DNA of 64,000 nucleotides from an uncultured bacterium (GTDB lineage Bacteria > Bacillota > Clostridia > Oscillospirales > Ruminococcaceae). Shown piece by piece: positions 34,549 to 44,100 of this stretch. How positions within the stretch are numbered: position 1 is the stretch's first letter; every line of letters starts with the position of its first letter. Location: NCBI GenBank assembly GCA_905215965.1, contig CAJMSD010000004.1, forward strand, positions 62,001-126,000. The letters are read 5' to 3'. The notes beneath the pieces are model-generated. The model saw only the letters and a program-made list of their open reading frames with translations. It had not been told where the DNA came from and searched no databases. The translations under genes and the position numbers were made by a program.

Positions 34549-34983
34549 ATGCTGAAAGGAATTCCATCAATTTTATCACCTGAGCTTCTTAAAGTCCTCA
34601 TGGAAATGGGACACGGCGACGAGATCGTTATCGCTGACGGCAATTTTCCCTCTGCCGCAATCGCTCAGCGTCTTATACGGCTTGACGGTCATAATGTGCC
34701 TGAAATTCTCGACGCAGTTATGAAATTTTTCCCTCTCGATACATATGTTGACGAGCCGATAGCTCTTATGTCGGTCGTTCCCGGAGACGACGAAGCTCCT
34801 ACAATTTGGGACGAATACAGAAGCATTATAAATAAATATGAGCCCGATAACTGCAAGATAGGCTTCGTCAGCAGATTTGATTTCTATGAACGTGCAAAAA
34901 AAGCTTATGCGGTCATTGCTACAGGAGAAACGGCAATATACGCCAATATTCTGCTGAAAAAGGGAGTGGTAAAGAATGGGTAG
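34549..34983 (+). CDS. fucU: L-fucose mutarotase (RbsD/FucU family)
   Basis: 144 aa, interconverts alpha and beta L-fucose. Family features: MGHGDEIVIADGNFPS (the His of MGHGDEI acts in catalysis), the DTYVDEPIALM segment and the C-terminal IGFVSRFDFYERAKKAYAVIATGE. RBS AGGAG. It overlaps the kinase by 8 nt. Confidence 0.93.
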   Translation: MLKGIPSILSPELLKVLMEMGHGDEIVIADGNFPSAAIAQRLIRLDGHNVPEILDAVMKFFPLDTYVDEPIALMSVVPGDDEAPTIWDEYRSIINKYEPDNCKIGFVSRFDFYERAKKAYAVIATGETAIYANILLKKGVVKNG

Positions 34984-36442
34984 GCGCGTTCTTTGCTTCG
35001 ACTTCGGAGCTTCCGGCGGACGCGCCATGCTCGCCGAATCCGACGGCTCCAAAATTGATCTCACAGAGGTTCATCGCTTCAAAAACCGCGGAATTTCCGT
35101 AAACGGAACTCTCTACTGGGATATTCTCTCGCTTTACACGGAAATTCGAAAAGGTCTTGTTCTGGCAAATAAGCTCGGAGGATTCGAAAGTATCGGCATT
35201 GATACTTGGGGCGTAGATTACGGTATTATCGATAAAAACGGCTATATTATCGGGAATCCCGTTCAGTACCGCGATAAACGTACCTCCTCCATGATCCGCG
35301 AAGCTGAAAAGCTTATTCCCCTTGACAAGCTTTACAGCCTGACCGGTAATCAGATCATGGAGATCAACACAGCCTTTCAGCTGCTTGCGGAAAAGAATCA
35401 GCGTCCCTACATACTCGAAAACGGTTATGCCGTTCTGCCGATCCCGGATTTGCTGGGATTTATGCTTACGGGCAGCATTTCGGCAGAGCTTTCGATCGCA
35501 AGCACTACGCAGCTTTTCGATCCGGCAAAAAAATGCTGGTCAAAGGAAGCGATAACCGCCCTCGGACTGCCTGAAAATATTTTTCCCGAAATTATAATGC
35601 CCGGCGAGGTTAAAGGCACGCTCTCTCCTGAGCTTTGCAGCGAGTTGAATCTGCCCTCTGTTCCTGTTATTGCGGTGTGCGGCCACGATACTCAATGCGC
35701 CGCTTTCGTCTCGCCTGCCGAGGAAAAGGATTTCATCTTCCTGAGCAGCGGTACGTGGTCTCTGCTGGGAACGATTCTCGATAAGCCGCTGATGAACGAA
35801 AAAGCGGCGGAGCTTAATATTACGAACGAAGTCGGATACAACGGCAGAATTACGTTCCTGAAAAATATTACGGGACTCTGGCTCGTTCAGGAAACCAAAG
35901 CTTTTCTTGAATCCAAGGGCGAGGAGCATTCCTTTGCCGAGCTTGAAAAGCTTGCGCGCCAAGCCGACAGCTTTACTGCTTTTATCGATCCTGACGCCGA
36001 AGAGTTCTCGATTCAGGGAGATATGCCCTCCCGAATACGCGAGTATTGCCGCGCTACGAATCAGACTGTTCCCGAGACATTGGGCGAGATCATGAGGACA
36101 ATTTACCTCAGTCTTGCGATGAAATACAGATTTGCTCTCGAACAGATCTCCGAATGCACGGGCAAGACCTATAAAAAAATGTGCATAGTCGGCGGCGGCA
36201 CAAGAGATAAATACCTTTGCAGTCTTACTGCGGACGTTTGCGGCATCAGCGTTGCGGCAGGTCCCGTAGAAGCCACTGTTATGGGCAATGCCGCGATACA
36301 GCTTATCAGCTGCGGAGTTATAAAAAATGAAGAAAATATTCCAGGGATCATACGCAATTCGGAAGAGCTTACCGATTATTATCCACAAAAAAATTATGAT
36401 GAATCATACATGAAATTTATAAAAATTATCAATGAAAGGTGA
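34976..36442 (+). CDS. FGGY sugar kinase, probably L-fuculokinase (rhamnulokinase-like sequence)
   Basis: 488 aa. Phosphate loop CFDFGASGGRAML at the start, IDTWGVDYGII, QYRDKRTSSM, and the C-terminal MCIVGGGTRDKYLCSLTADVCG. Sequence-wise it resembles rhamnulokinase RhaB (HRFKNRGISVNGTLYWDI) more than E. coli FucK. Position between fucU and fucI and the absence of rha genes indicate that it phosphorylates L-fuculose; specificity is inferred from context. It overlaps fucU by 8 nt and ends 5 nt before the fucI start. Confidence 0.88.
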   Translation: MGRRVLCFDFGASGGRAMLAESDGSKIDLTEVHRFKNRGISVNGTLYWDILSLYTEIRKGLVLANKLGGFESIGIDTWGVDYGIIDKNGYIIGNPVQYRDKRTSSMIREAEKLIPLDKLYSLTGNQIMEINTAFQLLAEKNQRPYILENGYAVLPIPDLLGFMLTGSISAELSIASTTQLFDPAKKCWSKEAITALGLPENIFPEIIMPGEVKGTLSPELCSELNLPSVPVIAVCGHDTQCAAFVSPAEEKDFIFLSSGTWSLLGTILDKPLMNEKAAELNITNEVGYNGRITFLKNITGLWLVQETKAFLESKGEEHSFAELEKLARQADSFTAFIDPDAEEFSIQGDMPSRIREYCRATNQTVPETLGEIMRTIYLSLAMKYRFALEQISECTGKTYKKMCIVGGGTRDKYLCSLTADVCGISVAAGPVEATVMGNAAIQLISCGVIKNEENIPGIIRNSEELTDYYPQKNYDESYMKFIKIINER

Positions 36443-36447
36443 TCGTT

Positions 36448-38247
36448 ATGTATCCAAAAATAGGCATCAGACCAATTATTGACGGCCGTCAGTTCGGCAT
36501 CAGAGAAAGTCTTGAAACACAGACAATGAACATGGCTAACGCAGCCAAGGAGCTTATCGAAGCAAATGTCCGCTACTCGGACGGAACTCCCGTTCAGTGC
36601 GTGATCTCTCCGTCCACTATCGGCGGTGGAGCGGAAGCTTACAAATCAGAAGAATATTTTTCAACTCAGAACGTTTGCGCGACCCTCTCCGTCACACCCT
36701 GCTGGTGCTACGGCAGCGAAACTATGGATCTTAATCCGCTGACGATAAAGGCAGTTTGGGGATTCAACGGCACAGAGCGTCCCGGAGCTGTTTACCTTGC
36801 GGCAGCAATGGCTTCTCACGCCCAGTGCGGACTTCCTGCTTTTGCTATCTACGGACGCGACGTTCAGGACGCCGATGATAAAACTATCCCCGAAGATGTA
36901 AGCGAAAAGATACTCAGATTTGCAAGATGCGCAATTGCCGCAGGACAGATGAGAAACAAGGCTTACGTAGGTCTCGGCTCGGTAGCAATGGGCATTGGCG
37001 GCTCGTACTGCAACAGTGATTTCTTCCAGAACTACCTCGGAATACGCGCCGAATGGGTGGACATGAGCGAGATCCTCAGACGTATCAATCTTGAAATATA
37101 TGACCACGACGAGTACGAAAAGGCTTATAAATGGGCAATGGTTCGCTGTCCCGAGGGCATGGACGTGAATGAGGAAACTCAGCTTGAAGACGGAATCGAT
37201 CCTTTTGAATTCAGAAAGCCGCTTACTCCCGAGCACAAAGAGGAAAACTGGGAATTCTGCGTTAAAATGACTCTTATCGTGCGCGATATCCTGCAAGGAA
37301 ATCCCAAGCTTGCAGAAATGGGCTGGCTTGAGGAGAGCAGAGGAAGAAACGCTGTACTCGGCGGATTTCAGGGACAGAGAATGTGGACGGACTGGCTTCC
37401 TAACGGTGATTTTACCGAAGCTATCCTCAACTCAAGCTTCGACTGGAACGGCAAAAAAGAGCCTGTAACGCTTGCTACGGAAAATGACGGTCTTAACGGC
37501 GTAGCCATGATGTTCGGAAAGCTCTTGACCGGAACGGCTTCGATTTTTGCTGACGTCCGCACCTACTGGAGTCCCGATGCTGTAGAGCGCGTTTCGGGCT
37601 GGAGACCCGACGGTCTTGCCGAAAATGGTTTCATTCACCTTATTAATTCCGGAGCAGCCGCTCTTGACGCTACCGGAGCTTCAAAGGATTCCGACGGAAA
37701 CGGCTGCATCAAGCCTTGGTGGAGCGTTACCGACGACGACATCGACGCAATGCTCGGCGCTACGGACTGGTGCTGCGCAAATCTCGGATATTTCAGAGGC
37801 GGCGGATATTCTTCACACTTCAAAACTCAGGCTGTAATGCCCGTGACCATGATTCGCATGAATATTCTCAACGGTTCTCAGCCGTTCCTTCAGATTGCAG
37901 AAGGATTTACTGTAGTTATTCCTGACGAAGTTCATAAAATTCTTGACGAGCGCACCGATAAAACATGGCCGACAACATGGTTCGTTCCGCGCCTTACAGG
38001 AAAGGACGCTTTCACCGACGTTTACTCGGTAATGGCTAACTGGGGAGCAAATCACGGCTCACTGACATACGGTCATATCGGAAAGGATCTCATCACTCTC
38101 GCAAGTATGCTGAGGATACCTGTTTCAATGCATAATATCGACGACAGCGATATTTATCGTCCTCATACGTGGGCGGCATTCGGAACAAAAGAGCTTGAAT
38201 CGGCAGATTACCGTGCCTGCGAGGCTTACGGACCTCTCTACAAATAA
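36448..38247 (+). CDS. fucI: L-fucose isomerase
   Basis: Converts L-fucose to L-fuculose. 599 aa, the usual size. The start MYPKIGIRPIIDGR is typical, followed by WGFNGTERPGAVYLAA, the manganese region and HWC-type segment WGANHGSLTYGHIGKDLITLASMLRIPV. I use ATG 36448 (AAAGGTGAT upstream) and not a GTG 9 nt earlier. Last gene of the fucose operon; no transporter, regulator or lactaldehyde reductase is adjacent. Confidence 0.96.
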   Translation: MYPKIGIRPIIDGRQFGIRESLETQTMNMANAAKELIEANVRYSDGTPVQCVISPSTIGGGAEAYKSEEYFSTQNVCATLSVTPCWCYGSETMDLNPLTIKAVWGFNGTERPGAVYLAAAMASHAQCGLPAFAIYGRDVQDADDKTIPEDVSEKILRFARCAIAAGQMRNKAYVGLGSVAMGIGGSYCNSDFFQNYLGIRAEWVDMSEILRRINLEIYDHDEYEKAYKWAMVRCPEGMDVNEETQLEDGIDPFEFRKPLTPEHKEENWEFCVKMTLIVRDILQGNPKLAEMGWLEESRGRNAVLGGFQGQRMWTDWLPNGDFTEAILNSSFDWNGKKEPVTLATENDGLNGVAMMFGKLLTGTASIFADVRTYWSPDAVERVSGWRPDGLAENGFIHLINSGAAALDATGASKDSDGNGCIKPWWSVTDDDIDAMLGATDWCCANLGYFRGGGYSSHFKTQAVMPVTMIRMNILNGSQPFLQIAEGFTVVIPDEVHKILDERTDKTWPTTWFVPRLTGKDAFTDVYSVMANWGANHGSLTYGHIGKDLITLASMLRIPVSMHNIDDSDIYRPHTWAAFGTKELESADYRACEAYGPLYK

Positions 38248-38280
38248 ACAAAAACATTTTCCCACAAATTTAATCATATA

Positions 38281-38309
38281 TTGACTATTTTTGAAAAATG
38301 AGGTATAAT
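38281..38309 (+). promoter_or_regulatory. Promoter of mrp
   Basis: TTGACT (38281-38286), 17-nt spacer, TATAAT (38304-38309), 33 nt before the start codon. Confidence 0.85.
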
Positions 38310-38341
38310 ATCTACAGTACTATTTTTAAGGAGATATTATT

Positions 38342-39169
38342 ATGAGTGAATGTACACACGATTGCTCTAATTGCTCAAGCAACTGCTCAGAACGTCAGCA
38401 GGAGCCTCAGAGCTTTATTGAAAAGCCTAATCAGCTCAGTAAGATCGGCAAAGTTATCGGCGTTGTAAGCGGCAAAGGCGGAGTCGGCAAAACAATGGTT
38501 TCGTCTCTTCTTGCCGTAAGTATGCAGAGACTTAATAAAAACGTCGGTATTCTGGACGCCGATATCACGGGGCCCTCCGTTCCGAAGGCATTCGGCATAA
38601 ATTCAAAGGCTGATGCCTGCGAATTTGGAATCTATCCTGTAAAAAGCAAAATGGGAATTGACGTTATGTCCGTAAATCTGCTTCTTGAAAATGCAACCGA
38701 TCCCGTAGTATGGAGAGGTCCTGTTATTGCAGGCGTAGTAAAGCAGTTCTGGACAGACGTTATCTGGAAAGATATAGATTGCCTTTTTGTTGATATGCCT
38801 CCGGGAACAGGCGATGTTCCGCTTACTGTTTTCCAGTCGATACCGGTAGACGGAATCGTTATTGTTACATCGCCGCAGGAGCTTGTTTCAATGATCGTTG
38901 AAAAGGCAGTTAAGATGGCGAAGCTCATGAATATTCCTATTCTTGGAATTATTGAAAATATGAGCTATTATGAATGTCCCGACTGCGGAAAGAAGATAAA
39001 TGTTTTCGGCGACAGCCATATCGCAGAAATTGCAGCCGAATACAGTCTTCCGGTGCTTGCAAGAATTCCTATTTGTACCGATCTTGCAAAAATGTGCGAT
39101 CAGGGAACTATCGAGCTTTTTGAAGGCGACTGGCTTGACGCTGCGGTCGATACTATCGATAAAATTTAA
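38342..39169 (+). CDS. mrp: Mrp/NBP35-family Fe-S cluster carrier ATPase
   Basis: 275 aa. N-terminal four-cysteine segment (CTHDCSNCSSNC, Cys4, 8, 11, 15) as in NBP35-type proteins, then deviant Walker A GVVSGKGGVGKTMVSSLLA, Walker B-type VDMPPGTGDVPLT, and the conserved CPDCG pair in the C-terminal half. These proteins carry or deliver iron-sulfur clusters. RBS AAGGAG. Transcribed alone with its own promoter and terminator. Confidence 0.92.
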   Translation: MSECTHDCSNCSSNCSERQQEPQSFIEKPNQLSKIGKVIGVVSGKGGVGKTMVSSLLAVSMQRLNKNVGILDADITGPSVPKAFGINSKADACEFGIYPVKSKMGIDVMSVNLLLENATDPVVWRGPVIAGVVKQFWTDVIWKDIDCLFVDMPPGTGDVPLTVFQSIPVDGIVIVTSPQELVSMIVEKAVKMAKLMNIPILGIIENMSYYECPDCGKKINVFGDSHIAEIAAEYSLPVLARIPICTDLAKMCDQGTIELFEGDWLDAAVDTIDKI

Positions 39170-39191
39170 TTTTTATAAGAAATCAACCGTA

Positions 39192-39226
39192 AAAAGGAGC
39201 AGATATGATCTGCTCCTTTTGTTTAT
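39192..39226 (+). terminator. Terminator of mrp
   Basis: Perfect 13-bp stem AAAAGGAGCAGAT / ATCTGCTCCTTTT (39192-39204 / 39208-39220) with a 3-nt loop followed by GTTTATT; convergent with the lipoprotein gene. Confidence 0.85.
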
Positions 39227-39248
39227 TATATGCTGTTATATGATTTCC

Positions 39249-40043
39249 TCAATTTTTCGCAATGGGAATTGAATTGCCATCCTCATCATAAAAGACGATA
39301 TTGTCAATATATAAATTCGACTCGTTTTTCATTCCCCAGCGCATGATAAGGAAATTTGCGTCCTCCATATCGGCAGACCATTTCTGACCGCCCGCCGCCA
39401 ACAGAAATTTAAATTCGGCATGAACGGCTCCTGACATCTCGAAGTCATACTCGCCGCCGCTGAATTCCGTAAACTGATACCACTTATCGTCAGCAGCCGT
39501 AACAGTTCCGCCGCCGCCGCCGATCCAGCCGGGAACCTTAACATTCTCGCCGTTGTCGTTTACAAAAAGATCCGAAGTCGCATCGGCATAAAGGTCAAAT
39601 TCAATACTGTTGACTTTTTCAAGATTCTCAACACCGAGAAGCTCGGCAGCATTAATGCGTATCTTCTGAACTCTGTCGTCAAGCGGAACACTGCCGTCAT
39701 CTGTAAATTTAAGCATTTTGTTGCCCTGAACTTCAACAACGGAAAGCTCACCTACAGCGGCGTCCGAATTATCGGAATCGTCATGCTCTACAACAGCAGC
39801 AAATGAAAAATTCCCATCGTCAAATGTAACGGCATTAACATCATCGGCTTCAACAGGTGAAGGAGGAACAAGCTCCTTCGTATCTTCCTCAGCCGCTTCC
39901 GCCTTTGAAGCGTCATCGGGAACGGAAGCCGAAACGCTGTCCGATGCCGAGTCGGAGCTGCCGCTATTTTTATCGTCGCAGCTTGCTGCAGCTGCCATCA
40001 TTGAAAACACGAGTGCGCCTGCGAGAAGCTTTTTATAGTCCAT
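39249..40043 (-). CDS. Lipoprotein with CBM-like C-terminal domain
   Basis: 264 aa. Lipobox at Cys22 (MAAAASC), then a Ser/Asp/Glu-rich linker to about residue 65, then a beta-rich domain with repeated hydrophobic/aromatic strands (VNSIEFDLYAD, KWYQFTEFSGGEYDFEM, ANFLIMRWGM, SNLYIDNIVFYDEDGN). The last segment (YIDNIVFYD) is the usual end of jelly-roll carbohydrate-binding modules. Ligand unknown. The gene overlaps no neighbour; RBS AGGAGG. Confidence 0.72.
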   Translation of the reverse strand: MDYKKLLAGALVFSMMAAAASCDDKNSGSSDSASDSVSASVPDDASKAEAAEEDTKELVPPSPVEADDVNAVTFDDGNFSFAAVVEHDDSDNSDAAVGELSVVEVQGNKMLKFTDDGSVPLDDRVQKIRINAAELLGVENLEKVNSIEFDLYADATSDLFVNDNGENVKVPGWIGGGGGTVTAADDKWYQFTEFSGGEYDFEMSGAVHAEFKFLLAAGGQKWSADMEDANFLIMRWGMKNESNLYIDNIVFYDEDGNSIPIAKN

Positions 40044-40059
40044 GTAAGTATCCTCCTTT

Positions 40060-40092
40060 TAAAAACAATGCCCCCTGAAATCAGAGGGCATC
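40060..40092 (-). terminator. Terminator of the surface protein gene
   Basis: Minus strand stem TGCCCTCTGA / TCAGGGGGCA (40090-40069, one mismatch) followed by TTGTTTTTAAAA; lies between the surface protein and the lipoprotein gene. Confidence 0.75.
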
Positions 40093-40115
40093 ATATTAAT
40101 CAAGCCTTGTTATAA

Positions 40116-40961
40116 TTAATCCTTTTTTCTTGTGATCACTGCGGCTGTACCTGCAACTGCAAGAGCTGCAACTGCTGTACCAACGCCTGCAACCCCGGTA
40201 TTTGCAGACTTTTCAGCGGAATCTTTTTTAGATGCTGTCGTTGTAGTTGTTGACTTATCGTCCTTTTTATCGGCAGCTGTTGTAGTTGTTTCTTTCTTGG
40301 TATCGTCTGCCTTTGTTGTGTCTTCGGTCTTATTATCGTCAGCTTTTGTAGTATCTTCCTTTTTAGTATCGTCACCGTTTGTAGGAGCTTCGGTCGTATC
40401 GTCGTCAGCCTTACCTGTTGTGATAGAATCAATAGTGATAGTGATGCCGCTTTCTTCAATCGACTGACCATAGTTGAAGTAGTTGATATTTGTTGAAAGT
40501 GCAAGAGCGCTGATGTTCTCTGAATTAACGCCATTCCAAACAGCAGTATAGCTGCCGTCGCCGGTGATCATAACCTTATCATTACCCGAGGTACCGACTT
40601 CCCAACCCTCTACGCCTGCAATATTACCGGAAACGAAAGCATAGTAAGCGTCAAGCTCTTCCATATTTTCGTTTGTGTTATGTGAATTTGAACCAATACC
40701 CTTGATCGTGAAATTAATAGTTATGTTATCCTCAACAGCTGTGTTAGGGTCAATATCTTCGATGTTTTTTTTCTGTCCCCATATATTATAAATATTTACA
40801 CGAAGGCTTCTTCCGTCATTTTCTGTGTTTGTAGCCTCAGCGCTCTGAGTATGTGCAATAGTTGTAACAGCAGCGTTAGCATTAAATAATGTCATAGCAG
40901 CAACAGAGCTTACAGAAACAGCAGCTGCTGCAATTGCTGAACAAAACTTAGTCATCTTCAT
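40116..40961 (-). CDS. Surface protein with Thr/Lys/Asp linker and putative NTG-type sortase signal
   Basis: 281 aa. Signal peptide to about residue 30 (NANA), a beta-sandwich-like domain of about 140 residues (VNIYNIWGQKKNIEDIDP, TINFTIKGIGS, DAYYAFVSGNIAGVEGWEV), a Thr/Lys/Asp/Glu-rich linker built from repeats of TTKADD and TTTTA type, then SANTGVAGVG, a hydrophobic stretch and RKKD. This ending is the layout of a cell-wall sorting signal with SANTG in place of LPxTG. I use the ATG at 40961 (AGGAG upstream). No enzyme motif is seen; it may be a carbohydrate-binding or structural surface protein. Its start lies 146 nt behind mfd. Confidence 0.75.
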   Translation of the reverse strand: MKMTKFCSAIAAAAVSVSSVAAMTLFNANAAVTTIAHTQSAEATNTENDGRSLRVNIYNIWGQKKNIEDIDPNTAVEDNITINFTIKGIGSNSHNTNENMEELDAYYAFVSGNIAGVEGWEVGTSGNDKVMITGDGSYTAVWNGVNSENISALALSTNINYFNYGQSIEESGITITIDSITTGKADDDTTEAPTNGDDTKKEDTTKADDNKTEDTTKADDTKKETTTTAADKKDDKSTTTTTASKKDSAEKSANTGVAGVGTAVAALAVAGTAAVITRKKD

Positions 40962-41029
40962 AATAAAACTCCTAACTGTGCAAAGATCTCGCCTCAAAAA
41001 TCATCTGCACCATATATTTTCATATTTTC

Positions 41030-41058
41030 ATTATATCATCAAATCGCCACAAAGTAAA
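41030..41058 (-). promoter_or_regulatory. Promoter of the surface protein gene
   Basis: Minus strand TTTACT (41058-41053), 17-nt spacer, TATAAT (41035-41030), about 70 nt before the start codon. Confidence 0.6.
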
Positions 41059-41106
41059 GTAGCGTTTTCCACAAATAAATTGTGCTTAACTCCGAGATTT
41101 TTATCA

Positions 41107-44100
41107 TTATTGTACATCTTCGCGCTTGCTATCAATAATAGCAACGACCTCATGCATCAGATCAAATGGTTTGACCTTTGGAGTGATCTTTACGGAAACA
41201 TACGATTTTCCCGTACCGTTCACTGTTATGCTTCCTTTATATGCGGCTGAAAGAGCAAATATCTGATCGCTGTTCAGGTAAGACGTATAGAAATACATTG
41301 CTCCGTTTTTCTGCGATATTTCGGTTATTCCGAGACGCGCCGCCTTATTTCTCAGCAGCGATACCTCTATAAGTCCCATGACTGCTTTTGGAGGATCTCC
41401 GTATCTGTCAACAAATTCATCGATAAGATCGAGCTTATCTTCCTCGTCTTTTATAAGCATGATTTTTCTGTACATATCAAGCCGCTGGTTGAGACTTGAT
41501 ATGTAATTTTCGGGAATATGCGCGTCGATCTGTATATCCACAAGGCATTCCGCGATCTTTTCGGGCTTCTCGCCTTTTTCCTCGGCTATCGCTTCCGAAA
41601 GCAGACGCAGATACATATCATATCCGACAGCCTCCATGTGACCGTGCTGTCTGCCGCCGAGAATACTTCCCGCTCCGCGTATCTCAAGATCGCGCATAGC
41701 TATTCTGAATCCGCTTCCAAACTGCGTAAATTCGCGCATCGCCGAAAGTCTCTTTGCCGCTACCTCTGTTAGGACCTTATCTTTTTTAAATGTGAAATAA
41801 GCATATCCCCTGCGGTTAGAACGACCTACTCTTCCGCGGAGCTGATAAAGCTGCGAAAGTCCAAACCTGTCGGCGTCCTCGATAATAAGCGTGTTGACAT
41901 TCGGAACATCAACTCCCGTTTCAATGATCGTAGTGCAGACAAGAATATCCATCTCGTGATCGACAAGCTGCTCCCAGATATCCGACATTTCCTCCTCAGG
42001 CATCTGACCGTGGGCGAACGCTATTCTCGCTTCGGGAAGAAGCTCCTTGAGACGCGCGGCACATGACTGTATCGTATCAACTCTGTTGTGGATATAATAC
42101 ACCTGACCGCCGCGCCGCAGCTCGCGAACGATCGCCTGAACAAGCGTACCTATCTCGTATTCCACAACATAAGTCTGTACGGGATATCTGTCCTGCGGCG
42201 GTTCTTCGATAACCGACATATCGCGGATACCGCTCATCGCCATATTCAGCGTTCTCGGTATTGGAGTTGCCGAAAGCGTCAATACGTCAACTCCGCTGAA
42301 ATTCTCCTTGAATTTTTCCTTGTGCGCAACGCCGAAGCGCTGCTCCTCATCTATAATGGCAAGTCCCAGATCCTTAAACACAACGCTTTTCTGTATGATC
42401 TTGTGAGTGCCGATTATCAGGTCGATCGAGCCTTTTTTCAGCTTTTTAAGGATTTCGGTCTGCTGCTTGGCAGTTCTGTAGCGTGAAAGAAGCTCGATAT
42501 TTACGGGAAAATGCTCGAATCTGCGCAGCGCCGTCTGATAATGCTGCCACGCAAGAACCGTAGTCGGCACAAGTATCGCGCACTGTTTTCCGCCGAGTAT
42601 GCATTTCATTGCCGCACGAAGTGCAACTTCGGTTTTTCCAAATCCTACGTCTCCGCACAGAAGCCTATCCATAGGGCGCGCACGTTCCATATCTGCCTTG
42701 ATCTCGGCTATACTTTGAAGCTGATCGTCTGTTTCGACATAGGGAAAACGCTCCTCAAAATCGTGCTGTATCTCGTCGTCGGGATAAAAGGCAAATCCGA
42801 CGCTTTTTTCACGCTTCGCATAAAGAGCCGTAAGCTCGTGAGCCATGTCTTTTACGGCGCGCTTTACATTGTTTCTTGTTTTCTGCCATTCGCCTGAGGA
42901 AAGCTTGTTCAGCTTTACTCCCGAATCGTCTCTTGGACCGATATATTTTGAAACAAGATCAAGCTGCGTTACGGGGATATACAGCTTATCCGTGCCTGCA
43001 TACTGAATTGTGATATAATCCTTGACAACGCCGTCGAATTCAAGCTTGCGTATACCGATAAATCTGCCTATTCCGTGTCCTGAATGAACAATGAGATCGC
43101 CCTCCGAAATATCCGCAAGACTGCGAATTTCCTCGCTTTTATTCTTTTTGCTGCGCCGTTTTTTACGTGAGGAATTCATTGCTCTGCCTTGAGTAATGAG
43201 AACCGTTTTATTATCGGGATATTCAAAGCCGCTGCTGAAGCTTCCCGACATAAGGCACACTCTTCCGTTTGCAAGCTCTGCGCCCTCCGAAACAAGATCG
43301 CACGGGATTCCCTGCTCGGCAAGATCCTGCTTTATAATAGGAAGCGTTTTATCGCTGCCTGCCGCAACGATCATGCGGTATCCCCTGCGCCTGTAGTCCG
43401 AAATGTCCTCGATAAGCTGCTTCATATCGCCGCTCCACGAAGCCGTCTGCAACGCTTCAAAGCTTATTATTCTGCGGAAATCAATGCGCTCTCCGCTCTG
43501 CACAAAAGAGCTGAGATAAAGGCAGTTCTTACCCGAAATGACATTCTGAATCTGAGGCAGCTCCATATAGTAACCGTCAAGACCGCGGCAGAGCTGTCCG
43601 TCCTCCATAAGTATCTTTACGTCCTCGTTATGACGCGATATGACTCCGTTTGCATTCTCCATAACCGATGAATAATCGCTGAATGCCACAGTTCCGTCAA
43701 TGTAGTCGAAAATCGTTGCCGCGCGGTCATAGACAAGCGGATAATATTTTATGATGTGATTAAGAGTTTCCCCTGCCCTGAGACGATGCACATCTGCGCC
43801 GAGATGTTCACGTATAAGCTCCATACGCTTTCCGCGCACCTTTTTGCACAGCTTTTCAATTTCGTCCGCAAGAAGCTCTCTGCTGCACAGGACCTCGCTC
43901 GCGGGAGATATCTCAACCTTTTCAATTTGTTCTCCTCTGCGCTGAGTATCGGTCTCAAATTCGGAGATCGAGTCTATTTCATCGCCCCAAAGCTCAATAC
44001 GAACAGGCTTTGCGGCTTGAACGGGAAATATGTCTATAATCGAACCTCTGACCGAAAACTGAGAAGCTCCCTCGACCTTTTCGCATCGCTGATAACCGAT

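Noticed and set aside
35540..36388. 282-codon minus-strand open frame inside the sugar kinase
   Set aside because: Shadow ORF with low-complexity composition; the plus-strand kinase has all family motifs.
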